A stretch of DNA of 64,000 nt from Cloeon dipterum (GCF_949628265.1 NC_088786.1:7502001-7566000); one strand, 5' to 3'. Shown: positions 14,501 through 29,600, counted from the stretch's first letter. Translations and numbers: made by a program. Notes: generated from the sequence alone by a model not told the origin.

Positions 14501-17500
14501 CGGGACGCCCTACCCGTCCCGCGTGCTTGCGGGACGCCCTACCCGTCTCGCGGGACGCCCTCCCCGTCCCGCGTGACTGCGGGACGCCCTACCCGTCTCG
14601 CGGGACGCCCTACCCGTCTCGCGGGACGCCCTACCCGTCCCGCTTGACTGCGGGACGCCCTACCCATCTCGCGGGACGCCCTACCCATCCCGCGTGACTG
14701 CGGGACGCCCTACCCATCCCGCGTGACTGCGGGACGCCCTACCCGTCTCGCGGGACGCCCTACCCGTCCCGCGTGACTGCGGGACGCCCTACCCGTCCCG
14801 CGCGACTGCGGGACGCCCTACCCGTCCCGCGTGACTGCGGGACGCCCTACCCGTCCCGCGTGACTGCGGGACGCCCTACCCGTCTCGCGGGACGCCCTAC
14901 CCGTCCCGCGTGCTTGCGGGACGCCCTACCCGTCTCGCGGGACGCCCTCCCCGTCCCGCGTGACTGCGGGACGCCCTACCCGTCTCGCGGGACGCCCTAC
15001 CCGTCTCGCGGGACGCCCTACCCGTCCCGCGTGACTGCGGGACGCCCTACCCGTCTCGCGGGATGCCCTACCCGTCTCGCGGGACGCCCTACCCGTCCCG
15101 CATGACTGCGGGACGCCCTACCCGTCCCGCGTGCTTGCGGGACGCCCTACCCGTCTCGCGGGACGCCCTACCCGTCCCGCTTGACTGCGGGACGCCCTAC
15201 CCATCTCGCGGGACGCCCTACCCGTCCCGCGGGACGCCCTACCCGTCCCGCGTGACTGCGGGACGCCCTACCCGTCTCGCGGGATGCCCTACCCGTCTCG
15301 CGGGACGCCCTACCCGTCCCGCGTGCTTGCGGGACGCCCTACCCGTCTCGCGGGACGCCCTACCCATCCCGCTTGACTGCGGGACGCCCTACCAATCTCG
15401 CGGGACGCCCTACCCGTCCCGCGTGCTTGCGGGACGCCCTACCCGTCTCGCGGGACGCCCTACCCATCCCGCTTGACTGCGGGACGCCCTACCAATCTCG
15501 CGGGACGTCCAACCCGTCCCGCGTGCTTGCGGGACGCCCTACCCGTCTCGCGGGACGCCCTACCCGTCCCGCTTGACTGCGGGACGCCCTACCCATCTCG
15601 CGGGACGCCCTACCCGTCCCGCTTGACTGCGGGACGCCCTACCCGTCTCGCGGGATGCCCTACCCGTCCCGCGTGCTTGCGGGACGCTCTACCCGTCTCG
15701 CGGGATGCCCTACCCGTCTCGCGGGACGCCCTACCCGTCCCGCATGACTGCGGGACGCCCTACCCGTCCCGCGTGCTTGCGGGACGTCCTACCCATCCCG
15801 CTTGACTGCGGGACGCCCTACCAATCTCGCGGGACGCCCTACCCGTCCCGCGTGCTTGCGGGACGCCCTACCCGTCTCGCGGGACGCCCTACCCATCCCG
15901 CTTGACTGCGGGACGCCCTACCAATCTCGCGGGACGTCCAACCCGTCCCGCGTGCTTGCGGGACGCCCTACCCGTCTCGCGGGACGCCCTACCCGTCCCG
16001 CTTGACTGCGGGACGCCCTACCAATCTCGCGGGACGCCCAACCCGTCCCGCGTGCTTGCGGGACACCCTACCCGTCTCGCGGGACGCCCTACCCGTCCCG
16101 CTTGACTGCGGGACGCCCTACCCATCTCGCGGGACGCCCTACCCATCCCGCGTGACTGCGGGACGCCCTACCCATCCCGCGTGACTGCGGGACGCCCTAC
16201 CCGTCCCGCGGGACGCCCTACCCGTCCCGCGTGACTGCGGGACGCCCTACCCGTCCCGCGCGACTGCGGGACGCCCTACCCATCCCGCGTGACTGCGGGA
16301 CGCCCTACCCGTCTCGCGGGACTCCCTACCCGTCTCGCGGGACGCCCTACCCGTCCCGCGTGACTGCGGGACGCCCTACCCGTCTCGCGGGACGCCCTAC
16401 CCGTCTCGCGGGACGCCCTACCCGTCCCGCGTGCTTGCGGGACGCCCTACCCGTCTCGCGGGACGCCCTACCCGTCCCGCTTGACTGCGGGACGCCCTAC
16501 CCATCTCGCGGGACGCCCTACCCGTCTCGCGGGACGCCCTACCCGTCCCGCGTGCTTGCGGGACGCCCTACCCGTCTCGCGGGACGCCCTACCCGTCCCG
16601 CTTGACTGCGGGACGCCCTACCCATCTCGCGGGACGCCCTACCCGTCCCGCGGGCCTGCGGGCCGCCCTACCCGTCTCGCGGGACGCCCTACCCGTCCCG
16701 CGTGCCTGCGGGACGCCCTACCCGTCTCGCGGGACGCCCTACCCGTCCCGCTTGACTGCGGGACGCCCTACCAATCTCGCGGGACGCCCAACCCGTCCCG
16801 CGTGCTTGCGGGACACCCTACCCGTCTCGCGGGACGCCCTACCCGTCCCGCTTGACTGCGGGACGCCCTACCCATCTCGCGGGACGCCCTACCCGTCCCG
16901 CTTGACTGCAGGACACCCTACCCGTCTCGCGGGACGCCCTACCCGTCGCGCTTGACTGCGGGACGCCCTACCCATCTCGCGGGACGCCCTACCCGTCCCG
17001 CGTGACTGCGGGACGCCCTACCCGTCCCGCGTGACTGCGGGACGCCCTACCCGTCTCGCGGGACGCCCTACCCGTCCCGCGTGCTTGCGGGACGCCCTAC
17101 CCGTCTCGCGGGACGCCCTCCCCGTCCCGCGTGACTGCGGGACGCCCTACCCGTCTCGCGGGACGCCCTACCCGTCTCGCGGGACGCCCTACCCGTCCCG
17201 CGTGACTGCGGGACGCCCTACCCGTCTCGCGGGATGCCCTACCCGTCTCGCGGGACGCCCTACCCGTCCCGCATGACTGCGGGACGCCCTACCAATCTCG
17301 CGGGACGCCCAACCCGTCCCGCGTGCTTGCGGGACACCCTACCCGTCTCGCGGGACGCCCTACCCGTCCCGCTTGACTGCGGGACGCCCTACCCATCTCG
17401 CGGGACGCCCTACCCGTCCCGCGTGCTTGCGGGACGCCCTACCCGTCTCGCGGGACGCCCTACCCGTCCCGCTTGACTGCGGGACGCCCTACCAATCTCG

Positions 17501-20500
17501 CGGGACGCCCAACCCGTCCCGCGTGCTTGCGGGACACCCTACCCGTCTCGCGGGACGCCCTACCCGTCCCGCTTGACTGCGGGACGCCCTACCCATCTCG
17601 CGGGACGCCCTACCCGTCCCGCTTGACTGCAGGACACCCTACCCGTCTCGCGGGACGCCCTACCCGTCCCGCTTGACTGCGGGACGCCCTACCCATCTCG
17701 CGGGACGCCCTACCCGTCCCGCGTGACTGCGGGACGCCCTACCCGTCCCGCGTGACTGCGGGACGCCCTACCCGTCTCGCGGGACGCCCTACCCGTCCCG
17801 CGTGCTTGCGGGACGCCCTACCCGTCTCGCGGGACGCCCTCCCCGTCCCGCGTGACTGCGGGACGCCCTACCCGTCTCGCGGGACGCCCTACCCGTCTCG
17901 CGGGACGCCCTACCCGTCCCGCGTGACTGCGGGACGCCCTACCCGTCTCGCGGGATGCCCTACCCGTCTCGCGGGACGCCCTACCCGTCCCGCATGACTG
18001 CGGGACGCCCTACCAATCTCGCGGGACGCCCAACCCGTCCCGCGTGCTTGCGGGACACCCTACCCGTCTCGCGGGACGCCCTACCCGTCCCGCGTGACTG
18101 CGGGACGCCCTACCCATCCCGCGTGACTGCGGGACGCCCTACCCGTCTCGCGGGACGCCCTACCCGTCCCGCGTGACTGCGGGACGCCCTACCCGTCCCG
18201 CGCGACTGCGGGACGCCCTACCCATCCCGCGTGACTGCGGGACGCCCTACCCGTCTCGCGGGACTCCCTACCCGTCTCGCGGGACGCCCTACCCGTCCCG
18301 CGTGACTGCGGGACGCCCTACCCGTCTCGCGGGACGCCCTACCCGTCTCGCGGGACGCCCTACCCGTCCCGCGTGCTTGCGGGACGCCCTACCCGTCTCG
18401 CGGGACGCCCTACCCGTCCCGCGTGACTGCGGGACGCCCTACCCGTCTCGCGGGACGCCCTACCCGTCTCGCGGGACGCCCTACCCGTCCCGCGTGACTG
18501 CGGGACGCCCTACCCGTCTCGCGGGATGCCCTACCCGTCTCGCGGGACGCCCTACCCGTCCCGCATGACTGCGGGACGCCCTACCAATCTCGCGGGACGC
18601 CCAACCCGTCCCGCGTGCTTGCGGGACACCCTACCCGTCTCGCGGGACGCCCTACCCGTCCCGCTTGACTGCGGGACGCCCTACCCATCTCGCGGGACGC
18701 CCTACCCGTCCCGCTTGACTGCAGGACACCCTACCCGTCTCGCGGGACGCCCTACCCGTCCCGCTTGACTGCGGGACGCCCTACCCATCTCGCGGGACGC
18801 CCTACCCGTCCCGCGTGACTGCGGGACGCCCTACCCGTCCCGCGTGACTGCGGGACGCCCTACCCGTCCCGCGTGACTGCGGGACGCCCTACCCGTCTCG
18901 CGGGACGCCCTACCCGTCCCGCGTGCTTGCGGGACGCCCTACCCGTCTCGCGGGACGCCCTCCCCGTCCCGCGTGACTGCGGGACGCCCTCCCCGTCCCG
19001 CGGGACGCCCTACCCGTCTCGCGGGACGCCCTACCCGTCCCGCGTGACTGCGGGACGCCCTACCCGTCTCGCGGGATGCCCTACCCGTCTCGCGGGACGC
19101 CCTACCCGTCCCGCATGACTGCGGGACGCCCTACCCGTCCCGCGTGCTTGCGGGACGCCCTCCCCGTCTCGCGGGACGCCCTACCCGTCCCGCTTGACTG
19201 CGGGACGCCCTACCCATCTCGCGGGACGCCCTACCCGTCCCGCGGGACGCCCTACCCGTCCCGCGTGACTGCGGGACGCCCTACCCGTCTCGCGGGATGC
19301 CCTACCCGTCTCGCGGGACGCCCTACCCGTCCCGCGTGCTTGCGGGACGCCCTACCCGTCTCGCGGGACGCCCTACCCATCCCGCTTGACTGCGGGACGC
19401 CCTACCAATCTCGCGGGACGCCCTACCCGTCCCGCGTGCTTGCGGGACGCCCTACCCGTCTCGCGGGACGCCCTACCCATCCCGCTTGACTGCGGGACGC
19501 CCTACCAATCTCGCGGGACGTCCAACCCGTCCCGCGTGCTTGCGGGACGCCCTACCCGTCTCGCGGGACGCCCTACCCGTCCCGCTTGACTGCGGGACGC
19601 CCTACCCATCTCGCGGGACGCCCTACCCGTCCCGCTTGACTGCGGGACGCCCTACCCGTCTCGCGGGATGCCCTACCCGTCCCGCGTGCTTGCGGGACGC
19701 TCTACCCGTCTCGCGGGATGCCCTACCCGTCTCGCGGGACGCCCTACCCGTCCCGCATGACTGCGGGACGCCCTACCCGTCCCGCGTGCTTGCGGGACGC
19801 CCTACCCGTCTCGCGGGACGCCCTACCCGTCCCGCTTGACTGCGGGACGCCCTACCCATCTCGCGGGACGCCCTACCCGTCCCGCGTGCTTGCGGGACAC
19901 CCTACCCGTCTCGCGGGACGCCCTACCCGTCCCGCGTGCTTTCGGGACGCCCTACCCGTCCCGCGTGACTGCGGGACGCCCTACCCGTCTCGCGGGACGC
20001 CCTACCCGTCCCGCGTGACTGCGGGACGCCCTACCCGGCTCGCGGGACGCCCTACCCGTCCCGCTTGACTGCGGGACGCCCTACCCGTCTCGCGGGACGC
20101 CCTAACCGTCCCGCGTGACTGCGGGACGCCCTACCCGTCCCGCGTGCTTGCGGGACGCCCTACCCGTCTCGCGGGACGCCCTACCCGTCCCGCTTGACTG
20201 CGGGACGCCCTACCCGTCTCGCGGGACGCCCTACCCGTCCCGCGTGACTGCGGGACGCCCTACCCGTCCCGCGTGCTTGCGGGACGCCCTACCCGTCTCG
20301 CGGGACGCCCTACCCGTCCCGCGTGCTTGCGGGACGCCCTACCCGTCTCGCGGGACGCCCTACCCGTCCCGCTTGACTGCGGGACGCCCTACCCGTCTCG
20401 CGGGACGCCCTACCCGTCCCGCTTGACTGCGGGACGCCCTACCAATCTCGCGGGACGCCCAACCCGTCCCGCGTGCTTGCGGGACACCCTACCCGTCTTG

Positions 20501-23500
20501 CGGGACGCCCTACCCGTCCCGCTTGACTGCGGGACGCCCTACCCATCTCGCGGGACGCCCTACCCGTCCCGCTTGACTGCAGGACACCCTACCCGTCTCG
20601 CGGGACGCCCTACCCGTCCCGCTTGACTGCGGGACGCCCTACCCATCTCGCGGGACGCCCTACCCGTCCCGCGTGACTGCGGGACGCCCTACCCGTCCCG
20701 CGTGACTGCGGGACGCCCTACCCGTCTCGCGGGACGCCCTACCCGTCCCGCGTGCTTGCGGGACGCCCTACCCGTCTCGCGGGACGCCCTCCCCGTCCCG
20801 CGTGACTGCGGGACGCCCTACCCGTCTCGCGGGACGCCCTACCCGTCTCGCGGGACGCCCAACCCGTCCCGCGTGCTTGCGGGACACCCTACCCGTCTCG
20901 CGGGACGCCCTACCCGTCCCGCTTGACTGCGGGACGCCCTACCCATCTCGCGGGACGCCCTACCCGTCCCGCGTGCTTGCGGGACGCCCTACCCGTCTCG
21001 CGGGACGCCCTACCCGTCCCGCTTCACTGCGGGACGCCCTACCAATCTCGCGGGACGCCCAACCCGTCCCGCGTGCTTGCGGGACACCCTACCCGTCTCG
21101 CGGGACGCCCTACCCGTCCCGCTTGACTGCGGGACGCCCTACCCATCTCGCGGGACGCCCTACCCGTCCCGCTTGACTGCGGGACGCCCTACCCGTCTCG
21201 CGGGACGCCCTACCCGTCCCGCGTGCTTGCGGGACGCCCTACCCGTCTCGCGGGACGCCCTACCCGTCCCGCTTGACTGCGGGACGCCCTACCAATCTCG
21301 CGGGACGCCCAACCCGTCCCGCGTGCTTGCGGGACACCCTACCCGTCTCGCGGGACGCCCTACCCGTCCCGCTTGACTGCGGGACGCCCTACCCATCTCG
21401 CGGGACGCCCTACCCGTCCCGCGTGCTTGCGGGACGCCCTACCCGTCTCGCGGGACGCCCTACCCGTCCCGCTTGACTGCGGGACGCCCTACCAATCTCG
21501 CGGGACGCCCAACCCGTCCCGCGTGCTTGCGGGACACCCTACCCGTCTCGCGGGACGCCCTACCCGTCCCGCTTGACTGCGGGACGCCCTACCCATCTCG
21601 CGGGACGCCCTACCCGTCTCGCGGGACGCCCTACCCGTCCCGCGTGCTTGCGGGACGCCCTACCCGTCTCGCGGGACGCCCTACCCGTCCCGCTTGACTG
21701 CGGGACGCCCTACCAATCTCGCGGGACGCCCAACCCGTCCCGCGTGCTTGCGGGACACCCTACCCGTCTCGCGGGACGCCCTACCCGTCCCGCTTGACTG
21801 CGGGACGCCCTACCCATCTCGCGGGACGCCCTACCCGTCCCGCTTGACTGCGGGACGCCCTACCAATCTCGCGGGACGCCCAACCCGTCCCGCGTGCTTG
21901 CGGGACACCCTACCCGTCTCGCGGGACGCCCTACCCGTCCCGCTTGACTGCGGGACGCCCTACCCATCTCGCGGGACGCCCTACCCGTCCCGCTTGACTG
22001 CAGGACACCCTACCCGTCTCGCGGGACGCCCTACCCGTCCCGCGTGACTGCGGGACGCCCTACCCATCTCGCGGGACGCCCTACCCGTCCCGCGTGACTG
22101 CGGGACGCCCTACCCGTCCCGCGTGACTGCGGGACGCCCTACCCGTCTCGCGGGACGCCCTACCCGTCCCGCGTGCTTGCGGGACGCCCTACCCGTCTCG
22201 CGGGACGCCCTCCCCGTCCCGCGTGACTGCGGGACGCCCTACCCGTCTCGCGGGACGCCCTACCCGTCTCGCGGGACGCCCTACCCGTCCCGCTTGACTG
22301 CGGGACGCCCTACCCATCTCGCGGGACGCCCTACCCATCCCGCGTGACTGCGGGACGCCCTACCCATCCCGCGTGACTGCGGGACGCCCTACCCGTCTCG
22401 CGGGACGCCCTACCCGTCCCGCGTGACTGCGGGACGCCCTACCCGTCCCGCGCGACTGCGGGACGCCCTACCCGTCCCGCGTGACTGCGGGACGCCCTAC
22501 CCGTCCCGCGTGACTGCGGGACGCCCTACCCGTCTCGCGGGACGCCCTACCCGTCCCGCGTGCTTGCGGGACGCCCTACCCGTCTCGCGGGACGCCCTCC
22601 CCGTCCCGCGTGACTGCGGGACGCCCTACCCGTCTCGCGGGACGCCCTACCCGTCTCGCGGGACGCCCTACCCGTCCCGCGTGACTGCGGGACGCCCTAC
22701 CCGTCTCGCGGGATGCCCTACCCGTCTCGCGGGACGCCCTACCCGTCCCGCATGACTGCGGGACGCCCTACCCGTCCCGCGTGCTTGCGGGACGCCCTAC
22801 CCGTCTCGCGGGACGCCCTACCCGTCCCGCTTGACTGCGGGACGCCCTACCCATCTCGCGGGACGCCCTACCCGTCCCGCGGGACGCCCTACCCGTCCCG
22901 CGTGACTGCGGGACGCCCTACCCGTCTCGCGGGATGCCCTACCCGTCTCGCGGGACGCCCTACCCGTCCCGCGTGCTTGCGGGACGCCCTACCCGTCTCG
23001 CGGGACGCCCTACCCATCCCGCTTGACTGCGGGACGCCCTACCAATCTCGCGGGACGCCCTACCCGTCCCGCGTGCTTGCGGGACGCCCTACCCGTCTCG
23101 CGGGACGCCCTACCCATCCCGCTTGACTGCGGGACGCCCTACCAATCTCGCGGGACGTCCAACCCGTCCCGCGTGCTTGCGGGACGCCCTACCCGTCTCG
23201 CGGGACGCCCTACCCGTCCCGCTTGACTGCGGGACGCCCTACCCATCTCGCGGGACGCCCTACCCGTCCCGCTTGACTGCGGGACGCCCTACCCGTCTCG
23301 CGGGATGCCCTACCCGTCCCGCGTGCTTGCGGGACGCTCTACCCGTCTCGCGGGATGCCCTACCCGTCTCGCGGGACGCCCTACCCGTCCCGCATGACTG
23401 CGGGACGCCCTACCCGTCCCGCGTGCTTGCGGGACGTCCTACCCATCCCGCTTGACTGCGGGACGCCCTACCAATCTCGCGGGACGCCCTACCCGTCCCG

Positions 23501-23640
23501 CGTGCTTGCGGGACGCCCTACCCGTCTCGCGGGACGCCCTACCCATCCCGCTTGACTGCGGGACGCCCTACCAATCTCGCGGGACGTCCAACCCGTCCCG
23601 CGTGCTTGCGGGACGCCCTACCCGTCTCGCGGGACGCCCT
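8531..23640. repeat. ~7.7-kb tandem segmental duplication inside the satellite
   Basis: Variant patterns from 8531 to about 15,990 recur from 16,231 to about 23,640. The offset is 7,700 bases up to about 10,476 and 7,650 from about 10,523 on, so one 50-nt unit was lost or gained between copies. Matching runs include the segments at 8781/16481, 9331/17031, 10052/17752 (offset 7,700) and 11426/19076, 12465/20115, 15063/22713 (offset 7,650). Since 8531 + 7700 = 16231, the two blocks are adjacent head to tail. Private variants such as CTTCACTG (13374/21024) recur in place. This indicates a recent multi-kilobase amplification by unequal exchange, or an assembly duplication. Confidence 0.85.
12465..13526. 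repeat. Higher-order satellite cassette, copy 1 of 5
   Basis: This cassette is marked by two rare variants: GTCTTGCGGG (about 12,847) in place of GTCTCGCGGG, and CGCTTCACTG (about 13,374) in place of CGCTTGACTG. The same ordered string of variants begins again at 20115, 24181, 29589 and 36010. The spacings are therefore 7,650, 4,066, 5,408 and 6,421 bases. Unequal spacing means the cassette has been copied within blocks of different size, not as one regular higher-order unit. Confidence 0.85.
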
Positions 23641-26600
23641 ACCCGTCCCGCTTGCCTGCGGGACGCCCTACCCATCTCGCGGGACGCCCTACCCGTCCCG
23701 CTTGACTGCGGGACGCCCTACCCGTCTCGCGGGATGCCCTACCCGTCCCGCGTGCTTGCGGGACGCTCTACCCGTCTCGCGGGATGCCCTACCCGTCTCG
23801 CGGGACGCCCTACCCGTCCCGCATGACTGCGGGACGCCCTACCCGTCCCGCGTGCTTGCGGGACGCCCTACCCGTCTCGCGGGACGCCCTACCCGTCCCG
23901 CTTGACTGCGGGACGCCCTACCCATCTCGCGGGACGCCCTACCCGTCCCGCGTGCTTGCGGGACGCCCTACCCGTCTCGCGGGACGCCCTACCCGTCCCG
24001 CGTGCTTTCGGGACGCCCTACCCGTCCCGCGTGACTGCGGGACGCCCTACCCGTCTCGCGGGACGCCCTACCCGTCCCGCGTGACTGCGGGACGCCCTAC
24101 CCGTCTCGCGGGACGCCCTACCCGTCCCGCTTGACTGCGGGACGCCCTACCCGTCTCGCGGGACGCCCTAACCGTCCCGCGTGACTGCGGGACGCCCTAC
24201 CCGTCCCGCGTGCTTGCGGGACGCCCTACCCGTCTCGCGGGACGCCCTACCCGTCCCGCTTGACTGCGGGACGCCCTACCCGTCTCGCGGGACGCCCTAC
24301 CCGTCCCGCGTGACTGCGGGACGCCCTACCCGTCCCGCGTGCTTGCGGGACGCCCTACCCGTCTCGCGGGACGCCCTACCCGTCCCGCGTGCTTGCGGGA
24401 CGCCCTACCCGTCTCGCGGGACGCCCTACCCGTCCCGCTTGACTGCGGGCCGCCCTACCCGTCTCGCGGGACGCCCTACCCGTCCCGCTTGACTGCGGGA
24501 CGCCCTACCAATCTCGCGGGACGCCCAACCCGTCCCGCGTGCTTGCGGGACACCCTACCCGTCTTGCGGGACGCCCTACCCGTCCCGCTTGACTGCGGGA
24601 CGCCCTACCCATCTCGCGGGACGCCCTACCCGTCCCGCTTGACTGCAGGACACCCTACCCGTCTCGCGGGACGCCCTACCCGTCCCGCTTGACTGCGGGA
24701 CGCCCTACCCATCTCGCGGGACGCCCTACCCGTCCCGCGTGACTGCGGGACGCCCTACCCGTCCCGCGTGACTGCGGGACGCCCTACCCGTCTCGCGGGA
24801 CGCCCTACCCGTCCCGCGTGCTTGCGGGACGCCCTACCCGTCTCGCGGGACGCCCTCCCCGTCCCGCGTGACTGCGGGACGCCCTACCCGTCTCGCGGGA
24901 CGCCCTACCCGTCTCGCGGGACGCCCAACCCGTCCCGCGTGCTTGCGGGACACCCTACCCGTCTCGCGGGACGCCCTACCCGTCCCGCGTGACTGCGGGA
25001 CGCCCTACCCATCTCGCGGGACGCCCTACCCGTCCCGCGTGCTTGCGGGACGCCCTACCCGTCTCGCGGGACGCCCTACCCGTCCCGCTTCACTGCGGGA
25101 CGCCCTACCAATCTCGCGGGACGCCCAACCCGTCCCGCGTGCTTGCGGGACACCCTACCCGTCTCGCGGGACGCCCTACCCGTCCCGCTTGACTGCGGGA
25201 CGCCCTACCCATCTCGCGGGACGCCCTACCCGTCCCGCTTGACTGCGGGACGCCCTACCCATCTCGCGGGACGCCCTACCCGTCCCGCGTGCTTGCGGGA
25301 CGCCCTACCCGTCTCGCGGGACGCCCTACCCGTCCCGCTTGACTGCGGGACGCCCTACCAATCTCGCGGGACGCCCAACCCGTCCCGCGTGCTTGCGGGA
25401 CACCCTACCCGTCTCGCGGGACGCCCTACCCGTCCCGCTTGACTGCGGGACGCCCTACCCATCTCGCGGGACGCCCTACCCGTCCCGCGTGCTTGCGGGA
25501 CGCCCTACCCGTCTCGCGGGACGCCCTACCCGTCCCGCTTGACTGCGGGACGCCCTACCAATCTCGCGGGACGCCCAACCCGTCCCGCGTGCTTGCGGGA
25601 CACCCTACCCGTCTCGCGGGACGCCCTACCCGTCCCGCTTGACTGCGGGACGCCCTACCCATCTCGCGGGACGCCCTACCCGTCCCGCTTGACTGCGGGA
25701 CGCCCTACCCATCTCGCGGGACGCCCTACCCGTCCCGCGTGCTTGCGGGACGCCCTACCCGTCTCGCGGGACGCCCTACCCGTCCCGCTTGACTGCGGGA
25801 CGCCCTACCAATCTCGCGGGACGCCCAACCCGTCCCGCGTGCTTGCGGGACACCCTACCCGTCTCGCGGGACGCCCTACCCGTCCCGCTTGACTGCGGGA
25901 CGCCCTACCCATCTCGCGGGACGCCCCACCCGTCCCGCGTGCCTGCGGGACGCCCTACCCGTCTCGCGGGACGCCCTACCCGTCCCGCTTGACTGCGGGA
26001 CGCCCTACCAATCTCGCGGGACGCCCAACCCGTCCCGCGTGCTTGCGGGACACCCTACCCGTCTCGCGGGACGCCCTACCCGTCCCGCTTGACTGCGGGA
26101 CGCCCTACCCATCTCGCGGGACGCCCTACCCGTCTCGCGGGACGCCCTACCCGTCCCGCGTGCTTGCGGGACGCCCTACCCGTCTCGCGGGACGCCCTAC
26201 CCGTCCCGCTTGACTGCGGGACGCCCTACCCATCTCGCGGGACGCCCTACCCGTCCCGCGTGCTTGCGGGACGCCCTACCCGTCTCGCGGGACGCCCTAC
26301 CCGTCCCGCGTGCTTGCGGGACGCCCTACCCGTCTCGCGGGACGCCCTACCCGTCCCGCTTGACTGCGGGACGCCCTACCAATCTCGCGGGACGCCCAAC
26401 CCGTCCCGCGTGCTTGCGGGACACCCTACCCGTCTCGCGGGACGCCCTACCCGTCCCGCTTGACTGCGGGACGCCCTACCCATCTCGCGGGACGCCCTAC
26501 CCGTCCCGCTTGACTGCAGGACACCCTACCCGTCTCGCGGGACGCCCTACCCGTCGCGCTTGACTGCGGGACGCCCTACCCATCTCGCGGGACGCCCTAC

Positions 26601-29600
26601 CCGTCCCGCGTGACTGCGGGACGCCCTACCCGTCCCGCGTGACTGCGGGACGCCCTACCCGTCTCGCGGGACGCCCTACCCGTCCCGCGTGCTTGCGGGA
26701 CGCCCTACCCGTCTCGCGGGACGCCCTCCCCGTCCCGCGTGACTGCGGGACGCCCTACCCGTCTCGCGGGACGCCCTACCCGTCTCGCGGGACGCCCTAC
26801 CCGTCCCGCGTGACTGCGGGACGCCCTACCCGTCTCGCGGGATGCCCTACCCGTCTCGCGGGACGCCCTACCCGTCCCGCATGACTGCGGGACGCCCTAC
26901 CAATCTCGCGGGACGCCCAACCCGTCCCGCGTGCTTGCGGGACACCCTACCCGTCTCGCGGGACGCCCTACCCGTCCCGCTTGACTGCGGGCCGCCCTAC
27001 CCCTCTCGCGGGACGCCCTACCCGTCCCGCGTGCTTGCGGGACGCCCTACCCGTCTCGCGGGACGCCCTACCCGTCCCGCATGACTGCGGGACGCCCTAC
27101 CAATCTCGCGGGACGCCCAACCCGTCCCGCGTGCTTGCGGGACACCCTACCCGTCTCGCGGGACGCCCTACCCGTCCCGCTTGACTGCGGGACGCCCTAC
27201 CCATCTCGCGGGACGCCCTACCCGTCCCGCTTGACTGCAGGACACCCTACCCGTCTCGCGGGACGCCCTACCCGTCCCGCTTGACTGCGGGACGCCCTAC
27301 CCATCTCGCGGGACGCCCTACCCGTCCCGCGTGACTGCGGGACGCCCTACCCGTCCCGCGTGACTGCGGGACGCCCTACCCGTCTCGCGGGACGCCCTAC
27401 CCGTCCCGCGTGCTTGCGGGACGCCCTACCCGTCTCGCGGGACGCCCTCCCCGTCCCGCGTGACTGCGGGACGCCCTACCCGTCTCGCGGGACGCCCTAC
27501 CCGTCTCGCGGGACGCCCTACCCGTCCCGCGTGACTGCGGGACGCCCTACCCGTCTCGCGGGATGCCCTACCCGTCTCGCGGGACGCCCTACCCGTCCCG
27601 CATGACTGCGGGACGCCCTACCCATCTCGCGGGACGCCCAACCCGTCCCGCGTGCTTGCGGGACGCCCTACCCGTCTCGCGGGACGCCCTACCCGTCCCG
27701 CTTGACTGCGGGACGCCCTACCCATCTCGCGGGACGCCCTACCCATCCCGCGTGACTGCGGGACGCCCTACCCATCCCGCGTGACTGCGGGACGCCCTAC
27801 CCGTCTCGCGGGACGCCCTACCCGTCCCGCGTGACTGCGGGACGCCCTACCCGTCCCGCGCGACTGCGGGACGCCCTACCCGTCCCGCGTGACTGCGGGA
27901 CGCCCTACCCGTCCCGCGTGACTGCGGGACGCCCTACCCGTCTCGCGGGACGCCCTACCCGTCCCGCGTGCTGGCGGGACGCCCTACCCGTCTCGCGGGA
28001 CGCCCTCCCCGTCCCGCGTGACTGCGGGACGCCCTACCCGTCTCGCGGGACGCCCTACCCGTCTCGCGGGACGCCCTACCCGTCCCGCGTGACTGCGGGA
28101 CGCCCTACCCGTCTCGCGGGACGCCCTACCCGTCTCGCGGGACGCCCTACCCGTCCCGCATGACTGCGGGACGCCCTACCCGTCCCGCGTGCTTGCGGGA
28201 CGCCCTACCCGTCTCGCGGGACGCCCTACCCGTCCCGCTTGACTGCGGGACGCCCTACCCATCTCGCGGGACGCCCTACCCGTCCCGCGGGACGCCCTAC
28301 CCGTCCCGCGTGACTGCGGGACGCCCTACCCGTCTCGCGGGATGCCCTACCCGTCTCGCGGGACGCCCTACCCGTCCCGCGTGCTTGCGGGACGCCCTAC
28401 CCGTCTCGCGGGACGCCCTACCCATCCCGCTTGACTGCGGGACGCCCTACCAATCTCGCGGGACGCCCTACCCGTCCCGCGTGCTTGCGGGACGCCCTAC
28501 CCGTCTCGCGGGACGCCCTACCCATCCCGCTTGACTGCGGGACGCCCTACCAATCTCGCGGGACGTCCAACCCGTCCCGCGTGCTTGCGGGACGCCCTAC
28601 CCGTCTCGCGGGACGCCCTACCCGTCCCGCTTGACTGCGGGACGCCCTACCCATCTCGCGGGACGCCCTACCCGTCCCGCTTGACTGCGGGACGCCCTAC
28701 CCGTCTCGCGGGATGCCCTACCCGTCCCGCGTGCTTGCGGGACGCTCTACCCGTCTCGCGGGATGCCCTACCCGTCTCGCGGGACGCCCTACCCGTCCCG
28801 CATGACTGCGGGACGCCCTACCCGTCCCGCGTGCTTGCGGGACGTCCTACCCATCCCGCTTGACTGCGGGACGCCCTACCAATCTCGCGGGACGCCCTAC
28901 CCGTCCCGCGTGCTTGCGGGACGCCCTACCCGTCTCGCGGGACGCCCTACCCATCCCGCTTGACTGCGGGACGCCCTACCAATCTCGCGGGACGTCCAAC
29001 CCGTCCCGCGTGCTTGCGGGACGCCCTACCCGTCTCGCGGGACGCCCTACCCGTCCCGCTTGACTGCGGGACGCCCTACCCATCTCGCGGGACGCCCTAC
29101 CCGTCCCGCTTGACTGCGGGACGCCCTACCCGTCACGCGGGATGCCCTACCCGTCCCGCGTGCTTGCGGGACGCTCTACCCGTCTCGCGGGATGCCCTAC
29201 CCGTCTCGCGGGACGCCCTACCCGTCCCGCATGACTGCGGGACGCCCTACCCGTCCCGCGTGCTTGCGGGACGCCCTACCCGTCTCGCGGGACGCCCTAC
29301 CCGTCCCGCTTGACTGCGGGACGCCCTACCCATCTCGCGGGACGCCCTACCCGTCCCGCGTGCTTGCGGGACGCCCTACCCGTCTCGCGGGACGCCCTAC
29401 CCGTCCCGCGTGCTTTCGGGACGCCCTACCCGTCCCGCGTGACTGCGGGACGCCCTACCCGTCTCGCGGGACGCCCTGCCCGTCCCGCGTGCCTGCGGGA
29501 CGCCCTACCCGTCTCGCGGGACGCCCTACCCGTCCCGCTTGACTGCGGGACGCCCTACCCGTCTCGCGGGACGCCCTAACCGTCCCGCGTGACTGCGGGA

